DNA of 64,000 nucleotides from Psychroflexus montanilacus (GCF_020164535.1 NZ_JAIQZC010000004.1:310001-374000); one strand, 5' to 3'; counted from the stretch's first letter, positions 1 to 9,278 are shown. Notes: a model not told the origin generated them from the sequence alone. Numbers and translations: made by a program.

Positions 1-261
1 AAGGAAAAACCTCAACTGTTGTTCATCCCATTCTATATAGTATTTTTCATTTCTAAGGTTATAAGTGCCTAGCACTATAAAAAATAATCCTTGAAATCCC
101 TGCAGGAATCCGGTCCAATCTACTGAAGAGGATTCAGTACCGGACTTACCTATAAATAATTTTACTATTGCAAAAATTCCAACCAATAAGAACAAAACTC
201 CAAAACCTATCATTAGTTTGGAGAATACCTTTTGAGTTTTAAAGGCCTTGACTCGAGTCAT
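1..261 (-). CDS. Hypothetical membrane protein, C-terminus cut by the window edge
   Basis: Reading leftwards from an ATG at 259-261, the frame stays open to base 1 (87 codons, no stop). The visible part has a basic start (MTRVKAFKTQKVFSK), a strong hydrophobic segment near residues 17-33, a polar GKSGTESSS loop, and a second hydrophobic stretch around residues 55-63, then a charged region. That suggests a small two-pass inner-membrane protein. I do not recognise the family. It is divergent from the ovothiol operon at 362, so the roughly 100-bp gap between them probably holds promoters for both. Confidence 0.6.
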   Translation of the reverse strand, partial: MTRVKAFKTQKVFSKLMIGFGVLFLLVGIFAIVKLFIGKSGTESSSVDWTGFLQGFQGLFFIVLGTYNLRNEKYYIEWDEQQLRFFL

Positions 262-361
262 TTTCAATTTCACTTAAGGGATATCGCTGTAAATTTAATT
301 AATGAATTTTTAATAAAAATAGAAACTTAATTAAAATTCATTAAACATAATTTTGCAACTC

Positions 362-895
362 ATGATTAATTATATAAAAGTTACTAAGACAAACTATCAA
401 GATCAAAGCCTAAAGCTTAGAGATCTCTATCTCGATACGTTTACCAAAGGACTCTCGGCTCAGCATATCGAATCTGAAGATGCCGAGGTCTATCTCCAAC
501 AGCTTTTTGAAAGGGGGTATGCCATCCTTGGCTTTTCAGAAAAACAGCTAGTTGCAGCTTTAATTGCTACTCCCCCAAGCTTTGACCAGGAACGCCCTGA
601 TCACCTCAAAGACAATTATTCTGATGCTGAAACTTTATACATCGCCGAAGTCCTGGTCGATAAAGAGTTTCGCGGCAGGGGGCTTGGTAAAGGCTTATTT
701 GAAGAATTTGAAGCTACATTGAACCCTGATATAACCCATGTTTTGCTCAGGGTATGGAGCAAAAATGAAATTGCTGTTCAACTTTATAAAAATTCAGGTT
801 TTAATGAATGCGGAAGTATTTTTCAAGAAAAATTAAAGCCCATTTCTAAAGAACCTTTTGAAATGGAAAAAATCTACATGCTTAAGTCCTATTAA
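362..895 (+). CDS. GNAT-family N-acetyltransferase upstream of ovoA
   Basis: A 177-residue GNAT protein. The acetyl-CoA loop is visible as VDKEFRGRGLGKGLFEEFE near residue 100, followed by the typical C-terminal pattern RVWSKNEIAVQLYKNSGF. I start it at the ATG at 362; a TTG nine bases upstream at 353 is in frame but lies inside a TAATTTTG -7 promoter box at 348-355, so it is unlikely to be the start. It ends 8 bases before ovoA, so the two are probably co-transcribed, which hints at a role linked to ovothiol or a thiol-histidine intermediate. The substrate cannot be told from the sequence. Confidence 0.85.
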   Translation: MINYIKVTKTNYQDQSLKLRDLYLDTFTKGLSAQHIESEDAEVYLQQLFERGYAILGFSEKQLVAALIATPPSFDQERPDHLKDNYSDAETLYIAEVLVDKEFRGRGLGKGLFEEFEATLNPDITHVLLRVWSKNEIAVQLYKNSGFNECGSIFQEKLKPISKEPFEMEKIYMLKSY

Positions 896-903
896 GGAAA
901 ACT

Positions 904-3012
904 ATGAAAGAATTTAATATAAAAACACCGGTTTTAACTGAAGGCAGTGTTGAAGATAAGCGCCAAGAAATCCTCGATTATTTCAACAGAACCTTTGAGC
1001 TGGATACTCAGCTTTACAACACTTTAAAAGACGAAGAGGCCTTCTATATGAGAGCCGATCCACTTCGTCATCCTATCATATTTTATTACGGGCACACCAG
1101 TGTGTTTTTTGTCAATAAATTGGTCCTTGCCGGACTACTGCCTGAACATATCAATCCGCATTTTGAGTCGATTTTTGCTATTGGCGTGGATGAAATGTCC
1201 TGGGACGACCTCAACGAAGAAAATTACGACTGGCCTACAGTTGCCGAGGTTCGAGAGTACCGCAAAACCGTTAAAGCTGAGATTACCAAACTCATTAAAG
1301 AATTGCCTCTGGAGTTGCCTATCAACTGGGAAAATGCTTTCTGGCCTATCCTCATGGGGATTGAGCATCAAAACATTCATATCGAAACCTCATCTGTACT
1401 CATCCGTCAACTCCCGATTGAGAAATTGCAAACCGGTATCTTTACCAACGTATGTCATGAAGATCATTCTGTAGTTGCCAACGAATTAATAGCCATCAAA
1501 GGCTCCGAAATTCAATTAGGTAAAGTTCCAAATCACCCACTTTACGGCTGGGACTTAGAGTACGGTAGTTTTGAAGAACAGGTAGAAGATTTTAAAGCTT
1601 CCAAATATTTAGTCTCTAATGCTGAGTTTTTAGAGTTCATCGAAGACGGAGGCTATCAGGACAAAAAGTGGTGGACCGAAGAGGGCTGGTCCTGGTGTAC
1701 TTATAAAGAAGCTGAGCATCCTCAATTCTGGATTAAGGAAAACGACAGTTACAAGTTACGATTAATGACCCAAATTGTTCCTATGAAATGGAGCTTCCCG
1801 GCAGAAATCAACTACCTGGAAGCCAAGGCCTTTTGCAACTGGAAGTCTGCCAAAACCGGCAAAACACTCCGCTTACCCACAGAGGCAGAGTGGTATAAGT
1901 TAATCGAAGTGAGCCAGGTAAAAGACGCCATCGAATGGGATGTCGCTCCAGGTAACATCAATCTCGAGCATTACAGCTCTTCCTGTCCCGTGGACAGCTT
2001 TGCTTTTGGTGATTTTTACGATCTCATGGGAAACGTCTGGCAATGGACAGAAACGCCCATTACAGGTTATCCAGGATTCAAAGTGCATCCGTTGTACGAT
2101 GATTTCTCGACGCCTACTTTCGATGGTAAGCATAACCTCATCAAAGGGGGTTCCTGGATCTCTACGGGGAATGAAGCGACTTTGAATGCTCGTTATGCCT
2201 TTAGACGGCATTTCTATCAGCATGCTGGCTTTCGTTATGTCGAATCTGAGTTTGAACCTGAAATTCGAGTGGATAGTTATGAAACCGATGAAGAAGTCAC
2301 CATCTCCTGCGAACATAACTATGGAGACGACTATTTGGGCATGACCAAACTGCCTCTACAGGTGCTGGAAGTTTTGAAAAACCATATTGAAAATCCAGCT
2401 GATAAAAAACTACTGGACCTCAACTGCGATACAGGTCGTTTGGCTTTTGAAGCTATTCGTCATTTTAAAGAGGTGACCGCCATTGATGCCTCAGCTCGTT
2501 TTATCCGTCCGGCTATTGAATTGCAAAAGAACGGCTTGCTGAGGTATGTCATCAAAGATGAAGGTGAATTATCTGTATTTAAGGATGTCGTGCTCAAAGA
2601 TTTGAAACTGGACAACACATTGGATCACCTTCAATTTATGCAGGATGACGTCATGAAGCTTAAGGAACGCTACACCGGTTATGATGTGATCGTCGCTATG
2701 AATCTGCTGGAAGACATTCGCCAGCCCAAGGCAGTTTTGAGCAGGATTCACGAGCGATTAAACGCTGGTGGGACATTGATTTTAGGGTCTACCTACGCCT
2801 GGGAATCAAGCACCAGCGAGGTGGAACACTGGCCCGGAGGATTTAAGAAAGACGGAGAACCTGTGAGGTCTATCGATGGCATCACCGACATTTTATCCAA
2901 ACACTTTAACCTGGTTACAGAACCTTTGCAACTGACCTATCCGATCCGACAATCGAGCAGAAGCTTTGAAGTGCAAAGGTCTGAGGTGAGTATCTGGCGA
3001 AAGAAGTCTTAA
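904..3012 (+). CDS. ovoA: OvoA: 5-histidylcysteine sulfoxide synthase / mercaptohistidine methyltransferase
   Basis: A 702-residue protein with the three-part OvoA layout. The N-terminal DinB-like part carries the iron-binding HX3HXE motif (H155, H159, E161). The middle is a formylglycine-enzyme-like sulfoxide synthase domain (residues about 190-450, with DLMGNVWQWTETP and GFRYVESE). The C-terminus is a SAM methyltransferase (LLDLNCDTGRLAFE near 503). Known OvoA uses Fe(II) and O2 to couple cysteine to C5 of histidine, and the methyltransferase domain later methylates the imidazole of the thiol product. The fused methyltransferase separates it from EgtB of ergothioneine synthesis. No ovoB-type PLP lyase is in the window. 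It follows a GNAT gene by 8 bases and its stop overlaps the convergent gene at 3009. Confidence 0.92.
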   Translation: MKEFNIKTPVLTEGSVEDKRQEILDYFNRTFELDTQLYNTLKDEEAFYMRADPLRHPIIFYYGHTSVFFVNKLVLAGLLPEHINPHFESIFAIGVDEMSWDDLNEENYDWPTVAEVREYRKTVKAEITKLIKELPLELPINWENAFWPILMGIEHQNIHIETSSVLIRQLPIEKLQTGIFTNVCHEDHSVVANELIAIKGSEIQLGKVPNHPLYGWDLEYGSFEEQVEDFKASKYLVSNAEFLEFIEDGGYQDKKWWTEEGWSWCTYKEAEHPQFWIKENDSYKLRLMTQIVPMKWSFPAEINYLEAKAFCNWKSAKTGKTLRLPTEAEWYKLIEVSQVKDAIEWDVAPGNINLEHYSSSCPVDSFAFGDFYDLMGNVWQWTETPITGYPGFKVHPLYDDFSTPTFDGKHNLIKGGSWISTGNEATLNARYAFRRHFYQHAGFRYVESEFEPEIRVDSYETDEEVTISCEHNYGDDYLGMTKLPLQVLEVLKNHIENPADKKLLDLNCDTGRLAFEAIRHFKEVTAIDASARFIRPAIELQKNGLLRYVIKDEGELSVFKDVVLKDLKLDNTLDHLQFMQDDVMKLKERYTGYDVIVAMNLLEDIRQPKAVLSRIHERLNAGGTLILGSTYAWESSTSEVEHWPGGFKKDGEPVRSIDGITDILSKHFNLVTEPLQLTYPIRQSSRSFEVQRSEVSIWRKKS

Positions 3013-3305
3013 TTAAGAAACCAGTAAAGAGCGATGAAAACCAGAAGAGTAAAGACTAAGCTTATACCATAAAATATTCGAAGCTTTTTGCGATGTTTAG
3101 CTGCTGCTTTTTGAATTTGAAGTTTGGCTGCCTTGACTTTTTCTTCTGGGATTTGTTTTAATGTTGACTTTATGGGTTTAGAAGATTTAGAATGAATCCC
3201 TTCCCGATTGTTATCTTTAAATTTTTTTCGCTGAGATGGACGCTGAGCTCGGTTTTGCTTTAACCGATTGTTCATGTCCTGAATATGTCCTGCGCCAAAA
3301 CTCAT
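3009..3305 (-). CDS. Small basic tail-anchored membrane protein
   Basis: 98 residues. The first 70 are very basic and polar (KQNRAQRPSQRKKFKDNN and similar), then one hydrophobic helix at residues about 76-96 (FYGISLVFTLLVFIALYWFL) ends the protein. This is a tail-anchored layout with a cytoplasmic basic domain. The family is not named here, though such short proteins are common in flavobacteria. Its start overlaps the stop of the 55-residue gene at 3302 by four bases (ATGA), so they form a two-gene unit. Its last four bases overlap the end of ovoA on the other strand. Confidence 0.7.
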   Translation of the reverse strand: MSFGAGHIQDMNNRLKQNRAQRPSQRKKFKDNNREGIHSKSSKPIKSTLKQIPEEKVKAAKLQIQKAAAKHRKKLRIFYGISLVFTLLVFIALYWFLN

Positions 3306-3469
3306 TGCTGTTTCTTTTTAAAAAGAATTCCGGCACAAACAATAATACCAAAACCTATTGCAGTCAACGCTCCAGCTATAAATTCAGATTTAAAAAAGTT
3401 TAGGTTTTGAATAACAATACCAGTTATCAAAAGGAGAGTGCCTAAAATTCTGTTTTGCAGTGTGGTCAT
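3302..3469 (-). CDS. 55-residue two-helix membrane protein
   Basis: A short frame from ATG at 3467-3469 to TGA at 3302-3304. The translation begins MTTLQNRILGTLLLITGIVI, has a polar NFFKSEF turn, a second hydrophobic helix (ALTAIGFGIIVCAGILF) and ends KKKQQ. Two membrane helices in a hairpin with a basic tail are clear. The ATGA overlap with the downstream 98-residue gene argues that this is a real translated gene. No function can be assigned. Confidence 0.6.
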   Translation of the reverse strand: MTTLQNRILGTLLLITGIVIQNLNFFKSEFIAGALTAIGFGIIVCAGILFKKKQQ

Positions 3470-3495
3470 GAATCTAATTTATCTTTATATGAATT

Positions 3496-5001
3496 TCACC
3501 TCTTTTCAAGCAATTCCAAAGTAAATTTCATCTGCGTATCTTCATTAGTAAGAAAATCTTCCAGAGATTGAGACACTTTATGATCGGGAATAATACCTCT
3601 GCCGTAGATCTGATTGGATTTTTCAGGAACATCTTGCTCCAGATTTACTATTGAAAAACTGGTAGCGAGTTTAGATTTTGGTAAAACATAATCAAAAGGA
3701 GTATGCCCATTGTGTCCGTAATAACCCCCAATGGTTTCCTCTCCTAACGTAATTGTATTTTCATTTCCGGCAACCATGGCGGCAAACAAACTGCCAGCAG
3801 AAGCGACTGCCGGACTCGTAAGTAAATAAATTTGTCCTGTAAACGCGTTTTCATTAGGCTGACGCACTTGATGATCCTTACTAGTTTCATCTTGATAATA
3901 TTTTCCATCTTTTTCCAACGGAAAGATTTCTTGAAGTTGCCTATTATGTCCACCTACAACTAATGGCCTAATAAGTTTAGGAATCCAAATATCATAATAT
4001 CTGATAAGTGGAATTTTTCTGAAACTGATCCAGGCTTCTTTGTTTTCTTGAAAATTTCGTTGCGATAAATATGAATAAGTCAAGAGATCATTAGGATCAT
4101 CGCCACCGCCATTCTGGCGGACATCTACGATTAAGTTTTTTAACTTATCCTTTTTAACCTTTGTAAAGATACTATCCAAAAAAGCAGCATAGGTTTTATG
4201 CTCATCTGAGTTTTCGTTACCCATACTAAAGGAATGGATAGTCAAAACTCCTGTGAAGGAATCCACTTGTTTAAAACCGTATTTTTGATGTTCGTTTAAA
4301 TTGGTGTAATAAACCTGATCGAGGGGCTTGGAGTATAGTGCTCTGAAATTTTTATAATATTCAGAATTACTTACACTTTCCAGTGTTTTGGTTATTTCTG
4401 AATTTGAATTAAGTCTTTTGAACGTTACTCTGAAGTCTTTTTTCTGCCCATAATGCAATCTGTAGTATTCGGAAAAGTATGCTCTTAAATCAATTCTTTT
4501 TCCAGTGAGATTATCCCCATCTGTGTTGGAATATTTGTAAAGATTTTCAATTACATCTAAGATAGGCTCTCCATTAATTTCTAAAAGCTCAGCACCCAGA
4601 GGAAGCTCTCCACCTTCAAAATTAATTCGCCATTTCCCTTCTATCCATTTAATAGGATAAGGGAAGTAACCAGAGGATTCGGCTTTTAAGTTATCAAAGT
4701 ACTTATCTGGAAGACTAGTGTCATTATGCAGACTGCCCTCAAAATCGGTGAGTTGACAAATGATGTTATAAAAATCCAGATACGTAGAAGACTGCTCAAT
4801 TTCAGTTTCTGCCCATTGGTAAATGCTATCGATTTGGGCTTCTGTTCGGTATTTATAGAGTCCCGAGTTGGCTTTAATTCGAGTCTGTTTAAACACCTCC
4901 AGGTCTTTTTTCATCTTTTTGGAGGACATCGGTTCATCGATGTGTTGTGCAAAAGTGAAAAGGCTGATAAAGAGGAGAAGAGTGGTGCTTAGGGTTTTCA
5001 T
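3496..5001 (-). CDS. Secreted S41-family peptidase (tail-specific protease type)
   Basis: 501 residues with an N-terminal signal peptide (MKTLSTTLLLFISLFTFAQ). The C-terminal half has the S41 pattern: LKNLIVDVRQNGGGDD, then LTSPAVASAGSLFAAMV containing the likely catalytic serine, and LGEETIGGYYGHNG. The residues after the signal peptide resemble the helical N-domain of IRBP/TSP-like peptidases, and I see no clear PDZ domain. It should act outside the inner membrane on unknown proteins. It is a single gene between a small membrane pair and a nuclease-like gene. It is distinct from the S41 protease at 21199, which has a PDZ domain. Confidence 0.85.
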   Translation of the reverse strand: MKTLSTTLLLFISLFTFAQHIDEPMSSKKMKKDLEVFKQTRIKANSGLYKYRTEAQIDSIYQWAETEIEQSSTYLDFYNIICQLTDFEGSLHNDTSLPDKYFDNLKAESSGYFPYPIKWIEGKWRINFEGGELPLGAELLEINGEPILDVIENLYKYSNTDGDNLTGKRIDLRAYFSEYYRLHYGQKKDFRVTFKRLNSNSEITKTLESVSNSEYYKNFRALYSKPLDQVYYTNLNEHQKYGFKQVDSFTGVLTIHSFSMGNENSDEHKTYAAFLDSIFTKVKKDKLKNLIVDVRQNGGGDDPNDLLTYSYLSQRNFQENKEAWISFRKIPLIRYYDIWIPKLIRPLVVGGHNRQLQEIFPLEKDGKYYQDETSKDHQVRQPNENAFTGQIYLLTSPAVASAGSLFAAMVAGNENTITLGEETIGGYYGHNGHTPFDYVLPKSKLATSFSIVNLEQDVPEKSNQIYGRGIIPDHKVSQSLEDFLTNEDTQMKFTLELLEKR

Positions 5002-5025
5002 AATTTTTCAAACATCGAGGTCACT

Positions 5026-6870
5026 TTATTTGCTTAAAGCTTTTATGATTCTGTCCTCATTTATCACTACATCTCTAAATAAAACATGAGGAAACACTTT
5101 ATATTTTGAGTTCTTAAATGCTTCAAATATTTCAGACAAAGCGGATGCTGTAATTAATGAAAGATTTAATTCGGTATTCATTTCACAGTCTGTAATAAAG
5201 TCATCACTAAACTCTGGGGCGATCAGTAAAATCTTTGACACACGAATATCGTTTTTCTCAGTAAGGCTTTTATAAGATTTAAGCTGTCTTGATACTGTAC
5301 TGAATTTATTGTAACCCTTTTCTTTTCTGGTTTTACATTCTACAATAATCACATCTCCATTGTCTAAATGTAAAAGGATGTCAATAAGATCTTTCTTGGT
5401 GTTTAATTGTTTTCTTAGTTCTTCATCAACATTGAAACCTAATTCAATAAAAATCTTTCTTGTTAATTCTTCAAACTTAATTCCCAATTCACTCTCTTTT
5501 ACAGAAATACCATTTTCTTTCAAGGTATTTAAATCTCTGTAAGCTACTTTTTCGTAGTTTTCTAGGTAAAGATTCTCGGCATCTTTATAGTGTTCCAGCG
5601 TATTAAGAATATTATCACCACGTTGCTTAATATCATGATCTAAAATGAATTTTTTGAAATCGTCTTTAGCAACTAAATCTAAAATATCTCTGGGCTTAAA
5701 ATTATAGTCTAAAAGTAAATCTGCTTTTAATACATATTCATCTTGAATTTCAAATTTTGACCGTATTTCTTTATTTAAGTTTGGTAGAGACTCATTTAGT
5801 TCGGTGAGCAATTTCTCAAAACCATCAAGAGAAATATTGATGTTCTCATCTTTATCTACATTTTCAAAATAAATTATCAAACTTTCAATCTTCTCCTCTA
5901 AAGTACTTCCTCGAAGGTTTTCGATATTTAATTTCTTCTCACAGAGCTCATTTAAAGTTCTTTTCTTCTCAGTAAGGTTTGATTCGTTTTTATAAATATC
6001 ATTCATGAGAAGTCCTCTAAAAGATACTCCTTCGATAATGATTTCTTCAATCTTATCTAAGTAACTTAAATTCCTATCTATATTATGCTTCCTTGCTATT
6101 TGATTTATGATAGGCTCTCTAAGTAGTCTTAAGGTTCTTCTTAGAAATTTATCAGCCACTTCTTTTTTCCTTAGTTTTCGAAGCAAGCGAACCATCTCAT
6201 CAGCGACAAAAATTGTATTCTCTTTTTTTGAATAAAAGATGACCCCAATATTTTTAAGGTTGTTGATAACCTCCATAACATCCAACTTTTTTATAGGAAG
6301 AATGGAGTAATTAATCAATTTAATTTCTTCCTGAGAAAGATCCAATTCTTTTGATAAAGTCAATAGAATTGATAGTTCGTCTGATGTAATTTTTGCTTCT
6401 CTATTATTTTCTAAATCGTTTCTATAAGCAGTTGTAAGACAGGCTTTATAAATTTTATAATCTCTTCTTCTTTCATCCGAAATCTCTGACTTTTCATTTT
6501 TGAACTCCTCGTTGGTTTTTTTAATATTTGCTTTAATATGCTTTAATTCTGCCTCATAAAGCCTAGAAAACCAGTCTTGTTGCATGATGCAATTTCCATC
6601 ACGAATCAAAATGTCAATTAAAATGTCCAGTTGATTAGACGTGTCTTGAAACTCGCCTTTCAAATACTCAAAAAACTCATCTTCTATTAAAGAAAAAACC
6701 TTAGAAACGTTTTGGTTGTCGACCGATTTTAAACCTTTATCCGCTGAACTCAGGATTTTATCTATTGCTTTGGCATTTTTCGGATTTTGGGAGATAATAC
6801 TATCAATCACCTTGATAAAATTATTTTTATCAATAGAATTCAGTCGATCTAAAATTTTCTCTAATTTCAT
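5026..6870 (-). CDS. Orphan PD-(D/E)XK nuclease-like protein with long helical N-terminus
   Basis: 614 residues. The C-terminal 150 look like a restriction-endonuclease fold: EELTRKIFIELGFNVDEEL, then D497, then VIIVECKT with E511 and K513, then a QLKSYK helix. The D-x13-E-x-K spacing and following Q/K helix fit Mrr-like or Holliday-resolvase-like nucleases. The first 450 residues are helical and charged. A stretch near residues 145-190 (AYRNDLENNREAKITSDELSILLTL read in pieces) recalls TerB-like helical domains, which is only a suggestion. No methylase, helicase or ATPase is adjacent. It could be a stand-alone defence or DNA-processing protein. Confidence 0.6.
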   Translation of the reverse strand: MKLEKILDRLNSIDKNNFIKVIDSIISQNPKNAKAIDKILSSADKGLKSVDNQNVSKVFSLIEDEFFEYLKGEFQDTSNQLDILIDILIRDGNCIMQQDWFSRLYEAELKHIKANIKKTNEEFKNEKSEISDERRRDYKIYKACLTTAYRNDLENNREAKITSDELSILLTLSKELDLSQEEIKLINYSILPIKKLDVMEVINNLKNIGVIFYSKKENTIFVADEMVRLLRKLRKKEVADKFLRRTLRLLREPIINQIARKHNIDRNLSYLDKIEEIIIEGVSFRGLLMNDIYKNESNLTEKKRTLNELCEKKLNIENLRGSTLEEKIESLIIYFENVDKDENINISLDGFEKLLTELNESLPNLNKEIRSKFEIQDEYVLKADLLLDYNFKPRDILDLVAKDDFKKFILDHDIKQRGDNILNTLEHYKDAENLYLENYEKVAYRDLNTLKENGISVKESELGIKFEELTRKIFIELGFNVDEELRKQLNTKKDLIDILLHLDNGDVIIVECKTRKEKGYNKFSTVSRQLKSYKSLTEKNDIRVSKILLIAPEFSDDFITDCEMNTELNLSLITASALSEIFEAFKNSKYKVFPHVLFRDVVINEDRIIKALSK

Positions 6871-7068
6871 AATAGTTAGTAGTTATGGTATTGGATTTTC
6901 GTTTAGTTAAAGGATGAATTGATAAGAATAAGTTTAAATCTACAATATTTCTCGCACAATGAAAGAAGTAATTTCAAGTGAACAATTTAAGAAGTTCACA
7001 AGCTTCTTCTAACTTGAATAAAACAGTGATGAAGGCTAAACAAATTTGAGAACCCCTAAAAAATTTTA

Positions 7069-8250
7069 CTAGGATAAAACAGATTTAGAATTTAACCAAA
7101 GCACCACCAAACCCAACACAGGACCTAATGCTAAAACCAAATATATATTCGTGGACAGTGTGTTTAAATTTAACCCGTTCAATAACTGAATACTCACAAT
7201 CGTGATGGCAAAACCAATACAATTCACGATGGTTAAGGCTGTGCCTTTGATAGCGGCAGGAGCTTGTTGAGCGACCAGAGAAGACAGCAAGGGGGAATCG
7301 GCAATCACCGCCAAGCCCCACACCAGCAGAAAACAGATAAATAAGACCTCATTCTCTAGTCCAAACATCCAGGGCGATAGCAGACAACAGCTTCCGGAGA
7401 TTGCCAGAGCCAAAGAAGCGATGCGTTGAGCACCAAAACGCTGAGAGAGGTAACCGGCGCATACGCAGGACAAACTTCCTACACCAATGATCAGAAAGGA
7501 CAGCAGAGCGATATTAAAGGTGGTATCGGGATGAAACTGCTCATAAAGACTTAACATCACCGGGACAAAAGCCCAAAAGGCATAGAGCTCCCACATATGT
7601 CCAAAATAGCCTAAGGCTGCAATCCGAAAATCACGAACTTTAAAAACGGACCAGAACGCAGAGAGTTGAAGTTGTTGACTCTGTTGGCGGTATGGCCCAT
7701 CAGGAACAAAACAAAAGATCAACACCCCTCCAAAAACGGCTATAACTGAAGTTAAAATCAGTACGCTTTCCCAAACCATACCTGTCGTTAGATCGCTTAA
7801 TAAATGTGGAAAAGCGGTCCCAATCACTAAAGCTCCTACCAGAAATCCCAAAGACTTACCTAAACCTTTTTGGTAATAATCGGCAGCGATTTTCATTCCC
7901 ACCGGATAAATACCAGCCAGGAAAACGCCTGTCATCACTCTACAGCTTATTAAAGACATAAAGCTATGGCCCTCCCAAATTACGGCCAGGTTAAAACCTG
8001 CGCCCAGTAAAGCCGATACAAAAAACACTCGGGAAGGGGAAAACCTGTCGGCAAAACTCAATACAGCAAACAAAAGAGTCCCTGCAATAAAACCTATCTG
8101 AACTGCTGAGGTGAGATGTCCTAAAGCCCCGGGAAAAAGGTCAAATTGAACAAGTAGCTGAGGCATAACGGCATTCCCAGCAAACCAGAGTGATGTACAG
8201 CAGAATTGCGCAATAACAATAAGCGGTAAAATGGATTTTGAAATCTTCAC
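7069..8250 (-). CDS. MFS transporter (12 membrane segments)
   Basis: 393 residues, almost entirely hydrophobic with regular helix spacing. The N-half carries the MFS loop 2-3 pattern in degenerate form (AVLSFADRFSPSRVFF) and AADYYQKGLGKSLG between helices 4 and 5; a second half begins after SAFWSVFKVRDF near residue 200. It starts MKISKSILPLIVIAQFCCTSLWF. The overall pattern resembles the cyanate/nitroimidazole-type (CynX/NimT-like) branch, but the substrate is not predictable. It is divergent from the GreA-fold gene at 8314. Confidence 0.82.
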   Translation of the reverse strand: MKISKSILPLIVIAQFCCTSLWFAGNAVMPQLLVQFDLFPGALGHLTSAVQIGFIAGTLLFAVLSFADRFSPSRVFFVSALLGAGFNLAVIWEGHSFMSLISCRVMTGVFLAGIYPVGMKIAADYYQKGLGKSLGFLVGALVIGTAFPHLLSDLTTGMVWESVLILTSVIAVFGGVLIFCFVPDGPYRQQSQQLQLSAFWSVFKVRDFRIAALGYFGHMWELYAFWAFVPVMLSLYEQFHPDTTFNIALLSFLIIGVGSLSCVCAGYLSQRFGAQRIASLALAISGSCCLLSPWMFGLENEVLFICFLLVWGLAVIADSPLLSSLVAQQAPAAIKGTALTIVNCIGFAITIVSIQLLNGLNLNTLSTNIYLVLALGPVLGLVVLWLNSKSVLS

Positions 8251-8313
8251 GAGCCAAAGGTATTAAACTTAAGGAAGCTTATCTTTATCGAAATTTAAAT
8301 CTGAAACCCACCC

Positions 8314-8763
8314 ATGAGCCTAAAACACGACTTATATCAGCAATGCCTTCAACTGGTAGATCAACGTTACCAAAGCATTCAGCGGCAAATTGCAGATTTG
8401 CAGAACAGCCTGCTGTCGGAAACCAAAAGCAGCGCTGGGGATAAGCATGAAACGGGTAGGGCAATGGTCCAACTAGAGCGTGAAAAAGCGGGACATCAAC
8501 TGGCTGAAATCAATAAATTGCGAACAGTATTGTCTCAGCTAACTACCGATAATACGTCCTCGCATGTGAGTTTGGGCAGTGTGGTGTTTACCTCCAAGGC
8601 CCATTATTTTATCAGTGTGAGTTTGGGAGCTTTAGAGGTGGATGGCCAGACCTTTTATGCCATTTCGCCTAGTACGCCTATCGGTCAATTGCTGATGGGT
8701 AAAACCCCTGGGGATGTCGTGAATTTTAACGGCAATTCCTTTGTGATTCAAGAGGTGGTTTAA
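8314..8763 (+). CDS. GreA/GreB-like protein
   Basis: 149 residues. The N-terminal half is a coiled coil (QSIQRQIADLQNSLL, later MVQLEREKAGHQLAEINKLR). The C-terminal half has the FKBP-like GreA/GreB C-domain pattern (SLGSVVFTSKAHYFISVSLG, then SPSTPIGQLLMGKTPGDVV). True Gre factors carry acidic residues at the coiled-coil tip; here that region reads KSSAGDKHETGR, so cleavage stimulation of RNA polymerase is uncertain. Similar proteins in Bacteroidota are sometimes mislabelled as oxoacyl-ACP synthases. The stop overlaps the convergent GNAT gene by four bases. Confidence 0.75.
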   Translation: MSLKHDLYQQCLQLVDQRYQSIQRQIADLQNSLLSETKSSAGDKHETGRAMVQLEREKAGHQLAEINKLRTVLSQLTTDNTSSHVSLGSVVFTSKAHYFISVSLGALEVDGQTFYAISPSTPIGQLLMGKTPGDVVNFNGNSFVIQEVV

Positions 8764-9260
8764 AGCAACTTCTGATACAGATTGTAAGTGGATATGCTTA
8801 ACGTTTTAGCCCCCACCTGTTCAAACCCTTGCTTTTCATAATACCGGCAGAGGTTGGGGTTTTTGGAATCGGCGTCCAGTCTTAGGTACTTGCAATCTTG
8901 TTTTTTAGCCTCTTCCGCAACCTTTTCAATAATCTTAACTCCCAGGCCTTTGCCGTTGAATTTTTCTTGGACCACCAGCGAATGGATGTATTTGGCTTTT
9001 TCCTCCTGTTCGCCCCAGTACATCAGGTCTTTGTCCAAAATTCTAAGCATTCCCAGAGTGTCGCCAGCTTCATTTTTCACCAAAAAATACTCTCCGTTGG
9101 CAAGACCTTCCTTGACCCATTCTATTTTTTCTGAAGGCGGATTCTTCCAGTATTGCCAGTGATCGATGTTCATCCTGCTGATTTTATCGGCAGCTGCCTG
9201 AAACATGTGGATCACTTGATCTAATTCTTTGGGCTGGATGGGTGTGAAGGTGATTTGCAT
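8760..9260 (-). CDS. GNAT-family N-acetyltransferase
   Basis: 166 residues with a standard GNAT core: YIHSLVVQEKFNGKGLGVKIIEK (read in two pieces; the acetyl-CoA pyrophosphate loop is KFNGKGLG), then the C-terminal DADSKNPNLCRYYEKQGF motif. The N-terminus begins MQITFTPIQPKELDQVIHMF. It is a stand-alone gene with no obvious partner. The substrate is unknown. The next gene on its 5' side is a decayed transposase unit. Confidence 0.85.
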   Translation of the reverse strand: MQITFTPIQPKELDQVIHMFQAAADKISRMNIDHWQYWKNPPSEKIEWVKEGLANGEYFLVKNEAGDTLGMLRILDKDLMYWGEQEEKAKYIHSLVVQEKFNGKGLGVKIIEKVAEEAKKQDCKYLRLDADSKNPNLCRYYEKQGFEQVGAKTLSISTYNLYQKLL

Positions 9261-9278
9261 TGTTTATGTTTTTATTAA

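Noticed and set aside
6871-7068. Small RNA or peptide between the nuclease-like gene and the MFS gene
   Set aside because: The gap has no strong hairpin, no leader-like frame and no promoter pair I could support.
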